Assembly: GCF_000701505.1 (NCBI RefSeq)
Contig: NZ_JNJB01000006.1
Coordinates: forward strand, 1-64,000
DNA length: 64,000 nucleotides
Direction: 5' to 3'
DNA from: Dyadobacter crusticola DSM 16708
GTDB lineage: Bacteria > Bacteroidota > Bacteroidia > Cytophagales > Spirosomataceae
Position numbers and translations under genes: made by a program. The notes beneath the pieces were generated by a model that was not told where the DNA came from, did no database searches, and worked only from the letters and a program-made list of their open reading frames with translations. Below are positions 61,409 through 64,000 of the stretch, piece by piece (position 1 is the first letter of the stretch; every line of letters starts with the position of its first letter).

Positions 61409-64000
61409 TTAAAAGGTGATGCGTGCGACAATGTTGTAGGCGCGGGCCAATGGATATTTACCGTAATCAACACCCGGCGTCAGGTTGGAACCGTTATTGT
61501 AATCCACCTCAGGGTTGTAGCCCAAATATTTGGTCAATGTAAATGCATTATCTACACCCACATAAATCCGGAGGTTACTGATCGCATTTTTGCTGATCTG
61601 GGCGATCTGAGGGAAGTTGTAGGCCAATGTCAGGTTGGTACATCTCAGGAATGAACCGTCTTGCAGATAGAATGTAGACAGACGCGTGCTGTTGCTCTGC
61701 GTGCCTCCGCGTGCGGCGCGATAGATCTTACCGTCGCCAGGTTCCGCTTCGGAGCGGTAGCGGTTCAGCACTTTGGAATACTGGTTACCTGATCCTTCCA
61801 TATTGAAAATGTAATAATCCTGACCATCCAGTACCTGGCTGCCGTAAACGCCGTTGAACGAAGAGCTGAAATCAAAGTTTTTATAGCTCGCCGAAATCGC
61901 GAATCCATAGGTAAACTTCGGATGCGGCGTGCCGATCACCTGCTTGTCCGCATCATTCACGACGCCATCCCCATTGATATCCTCAAAGTAAAGGTCACCC
62001 GGACGGAGCGGATTGGTAGAGGCCGTTGAACGCGCCGGTCCTTTCGGCACATAACCGGCCGGGAATTTCTGCGTCGAAGCATTGTAAACCGCATTGTCAG
62101 CCGCCAGATTTTCCATATCCGACTCACGCACCATGCCTTTTACTTTGAAACCATAAAACATCCCGATCGGCTGCCCCTGCTGGGTAATGTGCGTAATGTA
62201 AGAGCGTTCCGCACCGGTAGAAAGAATGGTGTTCGCACCACCCATATCGAGTACTTTGTTGCGGTTGAGCGAGAAGTTACCGCTGATGTTCAGGTTGAAA
62301 TCGCGGTTTGAGATAACTCTTGCATCTGCCTGGATATCAAATCCGGTGTTCTGTACTTTGGAATTTCTCAGGTTTGTCAAAATGGTTGAAGAACCGGAAA
62401 TCGCCGAAAGCGGCTGATTGAAGAGCAGGTTGTAAGAACGGCTCAGGTAATAGTTGGCAATGATGGAAAGCCTGTCATTAAGTAGCCCGAGGTCGAGACC
62501 CACATTGTATTGTGAAGTCGACTCCCAGCCCAGGTTCTGATCTTTAATGCCCCCGGCCCACAAGGCTGTGTTCACCGTTCCGTTTCCGAGAACAACCCCG
62601 CCCGGAGCTGCCATCGTTTGCAGGAAGTTGTAGTTACCAATGTTGTTGTTTCCGCTCAATCCCCAGCTGGCGCGCAGTTTCACCGTGGAAGCGCTACCCA
62701 GCAGATCGTTGTAAAACGGCTCATTCGAAATGTTCCAGCCTGCCGAAACCGACGGGAAGCTTCCCCAGCGGTTGTCAGGACCGAAACGCGAAGATCCGTC
62801 AGTCCGGAAAGATACGGTCAGGTAATATTTATTGTCAAAATTATAAACCGCGCGGGCCAGGTAGGAGAGCAATGCCCAATTAGTTTTTCCCGTTCCGTCG
62901 CCTTCCGGGTTGCCCGTGTTTAATCCAAAATAAATCGCGTCCGCACCTTTTCCTGTAATTTCTTCGATCCGGTCGTTCTGGTAACCGCGTGCCGTAACGG
63001 AAATCACGTCCCGGTTGTTCTGCTGCGCTGTGTAACCGAGTAATCCGTCGAAATTATGCTTGCCCCATGTCTTTCTGTAATTGAGGGTAAATTCAGCAAG
63101 CTTATCCATGAAGCTTACTGTCCTTGCCACGGAATTCGCAGCTGCAATGGCCTGAGGTGATCCTGGCGGGTTAGCGCCTTCGCTCAGGCTCGTTGGCCGG
63201 TAAAATTCATACTTCTCATTATAAGTCTGCAAGCCCAGGTTTACCTTGAACGTCAGATCTTTAATGATTTCAAATGTGGCAAATCCATTGTAAGTTCCGC
63301 GCTGACCAGAACGGTTAATGTGCGTTTCTGTGGCCAACGCAACAGGGTTTTCTATGGATTGCAAACCAAATCCGGAGCTCAATGCAGCCGCCTCATTCTT
63401 GGCAAGCGAGCCGTCTTCATTATAAGCTTTGAAAATCGGCATATACACCAGCGCTCCCAGAATCGGCCCCTGATTGAACCGGCCTTCCTGCACCTCGCGG
63501 TTCATATTGTAAGTGTAAGCCAGGTTAGCACCGACTTTCAGCTTCTTGTTTACATCCGCGTCAATGTTTGCCCGGAAGTTCGTCCGCTCCTGTTTGGTGC
63601 TGAGGATAATGCCTTGCTGGGTCAGGTGCCCTCCGCTGATCGCATAGCGCAGGCCCTTTTGCCCGCCGCTGAAACTGATGTTATGGCGGCTCACCGGCGC
63701 ATTGCGGTAAAGCTCGTCCTGCCAGTCGGTGTTGTATTTAGGTGTGATCAGCCGCTGGTTGGCAAAATCATAAATGTCCGTAGGAATGCTCACCGAACCC
63801 GCGCTGCCGGGGAGGTTTTTGATACGGGTTGCATTGTCGTCCGAAAACATGGCGTCGTTCCAGGGTTTTCCGCCGTTCACCATCAGGTCGCGATACGTGT
63901 TGTTACGGCCGTCAATCAGCAATTGCGCAAAATCAGAAGAATTAAGCATATCCACCTTCTTGGCCAGCTGATGCACCCCGAACTGATAATCGTATTCCAA
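61409..64000 (-). CDS. SusC/RagA-family TonB-linked outer membrane transporter, 5' end cut off
   Basis: The visible 863 residues are the end of a plug and the whole barrel of a SusC importer, including LYRNAPVSRHNISFSGGQKG, YYLTVSFRTDGSSRFGPDNRWG and PSVSAGWNISNEPFY, and ending RAYNIVARITF. The gene continues past base 64000, so the signal, carboxypeptidase-like domain and TonB box are missing here. The motif FEDINGDGVVNDADKQVIG is the usual SusC Ca-like loop. It works with the SusD protein downstream. Confidence 0.93.
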   Translation of the reverse strand: MEYDYQFGVHQLAKKVDMLNSSDFAQLLIDGRNNTYRDLMVNGGKPWNDAMFSDDNATRIKNLPGSAGSVSIPTDIYDFANQRLITPKYNTDWQDELYRNAPVSRHNISFSGGQKGLRYAISGGHLTQQGIILSTKQERTNFRANIDADVNKKLKVGANLAYTYNMNREVQEGRFNQGPILGALVYMPIFKAYNEDGSLAKNEAAALSSGFGLQSIENPVALATETHINRSGQRGTYNGFATFEIIKDLTFKVNLGLQTYNEKYEFYRPTSLSEGANPPGSPQAIAAANSVARTVSFMDKLAEFTLNYRKTWGKHNFDGLLGYTAQQNNRDVISVTARGYQNDRIEEITGKGADAIYFGLNTGNPEGDGTGKTNWALLSYLARAVYNFDNKYYLTVSFRTDGSSRFGPDNRWGSFPSVSAGWNISNEPFYNDLLGSASTVKLRASWGLSGNNNIGNYNFLQTMAAPGGVVLGNGTVNTALWAGGIKDQNLGWESTSQYNVGLDLGLLNDRLSIIANYYLSRSYNLLFNQPLSAISGSSTILTNLRNSKVQNTGFDIQADARVISNRDFNLNISGNFSLNRNKVLDMGGANTILSTGAERSYITHITQQGQPIGMFYGFKVKGMVRESDMENLAADNAVYNASTQKFPAGYVPKGPARSTASTNPLRPGDLYFEDINGDGVVNDADKQVIGTPHPKFTYGFAISASYKNFDFSSSFNGVYGSQVLDGQDYYIFNMEGSGNQYSKVLNRYRSEAEPGDGKIYRAARGGTQSNSTRLSTFYLQDGSFLRCTNLTLAYNFPQIAQISKNAISNLRIYVGVDNAFTLTKYLGYNPEVDYNNGSNLTPGVDYGKYPLARAYNIVARITF

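Noticed and set aside
1-64000. CRISPR array, rRNA, intact tRNA or prophage
   Set aside because: No regularly spaced repeats, no rRNA sequence and no phage structural genes are visible in the window.

Overview
The window looks like chromosome from a Bacteroidota species of the Cytophagales, probably Dyadobacter or a close relative. This rests on a SusC/SusD pair, TonB-linked outer membrane proteins, LytTR regulators, FAS1 lipoproteins, Bacteroidota-only families (DUF6660, CrtO-like membrane proteins), few Shine-Dalgarno sites, and promoters of the TAnnTTTG type, several with TTG or TTTG 17 bp upstream. The genus is an inference. No rRNA, intact tRNA or CRISPR array is visible.

Layout. 1-6.3 kb is accessory and decayed: an IS3-family element cut by the window edge with a damaged orfA, a frameshifted peptide deformylase, a frameshifted Crp/Fnr regulator, an AraC regulator divergent from an FAD monooxygenase, and a tRNA-like remnant with a strong terminator. 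6.3-19.2 kb is mixed: a CrtO-like membrane protein, a serine hydrolase, a GNAT-nitrilase fusion, an operon of LytS-type kinase, LytTR regulator, outer membrane protein and a phytoene-synthase-like gene with an in-frame stop, a FAS1 lipoprotein, a RelE-like toxin with an upstream partner, and small hydrolases.

19.4-29.9 kb is the most unusual part. An OmpR-type regulator and a free HPt protein converge on a gene of about 1874 codons that joins a degenerate Ser/Thr kinase domain, AAA ATPase, helical repeats, GAF, histidine kinase and receiver. Divergent from it is an apparent operon of a StyA-like flavin monooxygenase, a SAM methyltransferase and a beta-lactamase-fold lipoprotein that has lost its catalytic residues. 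Together these could form a phosphorelay controlling a small metabolic or signalling operon; that link is inferred from position only.

30-41.2 kb holds two envelope genes and a heavy-metal efflux locus: two-component system, TolC, adaptor and CzcA-type pump, followed by a Wzi-like protein. Three TAATGTRG repeats exactly 22 bp apart sit at the pump promoter. 41.4-54.9 kb is an ion and stress island: two NhaA paralogues, an AGCS symporter, TrkH/TrkA, a DUF389 protein, a resolvase-derived protein, an HPF-like and baeRF-like pair, and two universal stress proteins. 55-64 kb carries an S41 peptidase, a TonB receptor with a Cys-rich DUF6660 protein, a secreted EthD protein, and a SusD/SusC pair whose SusC runs off the window.
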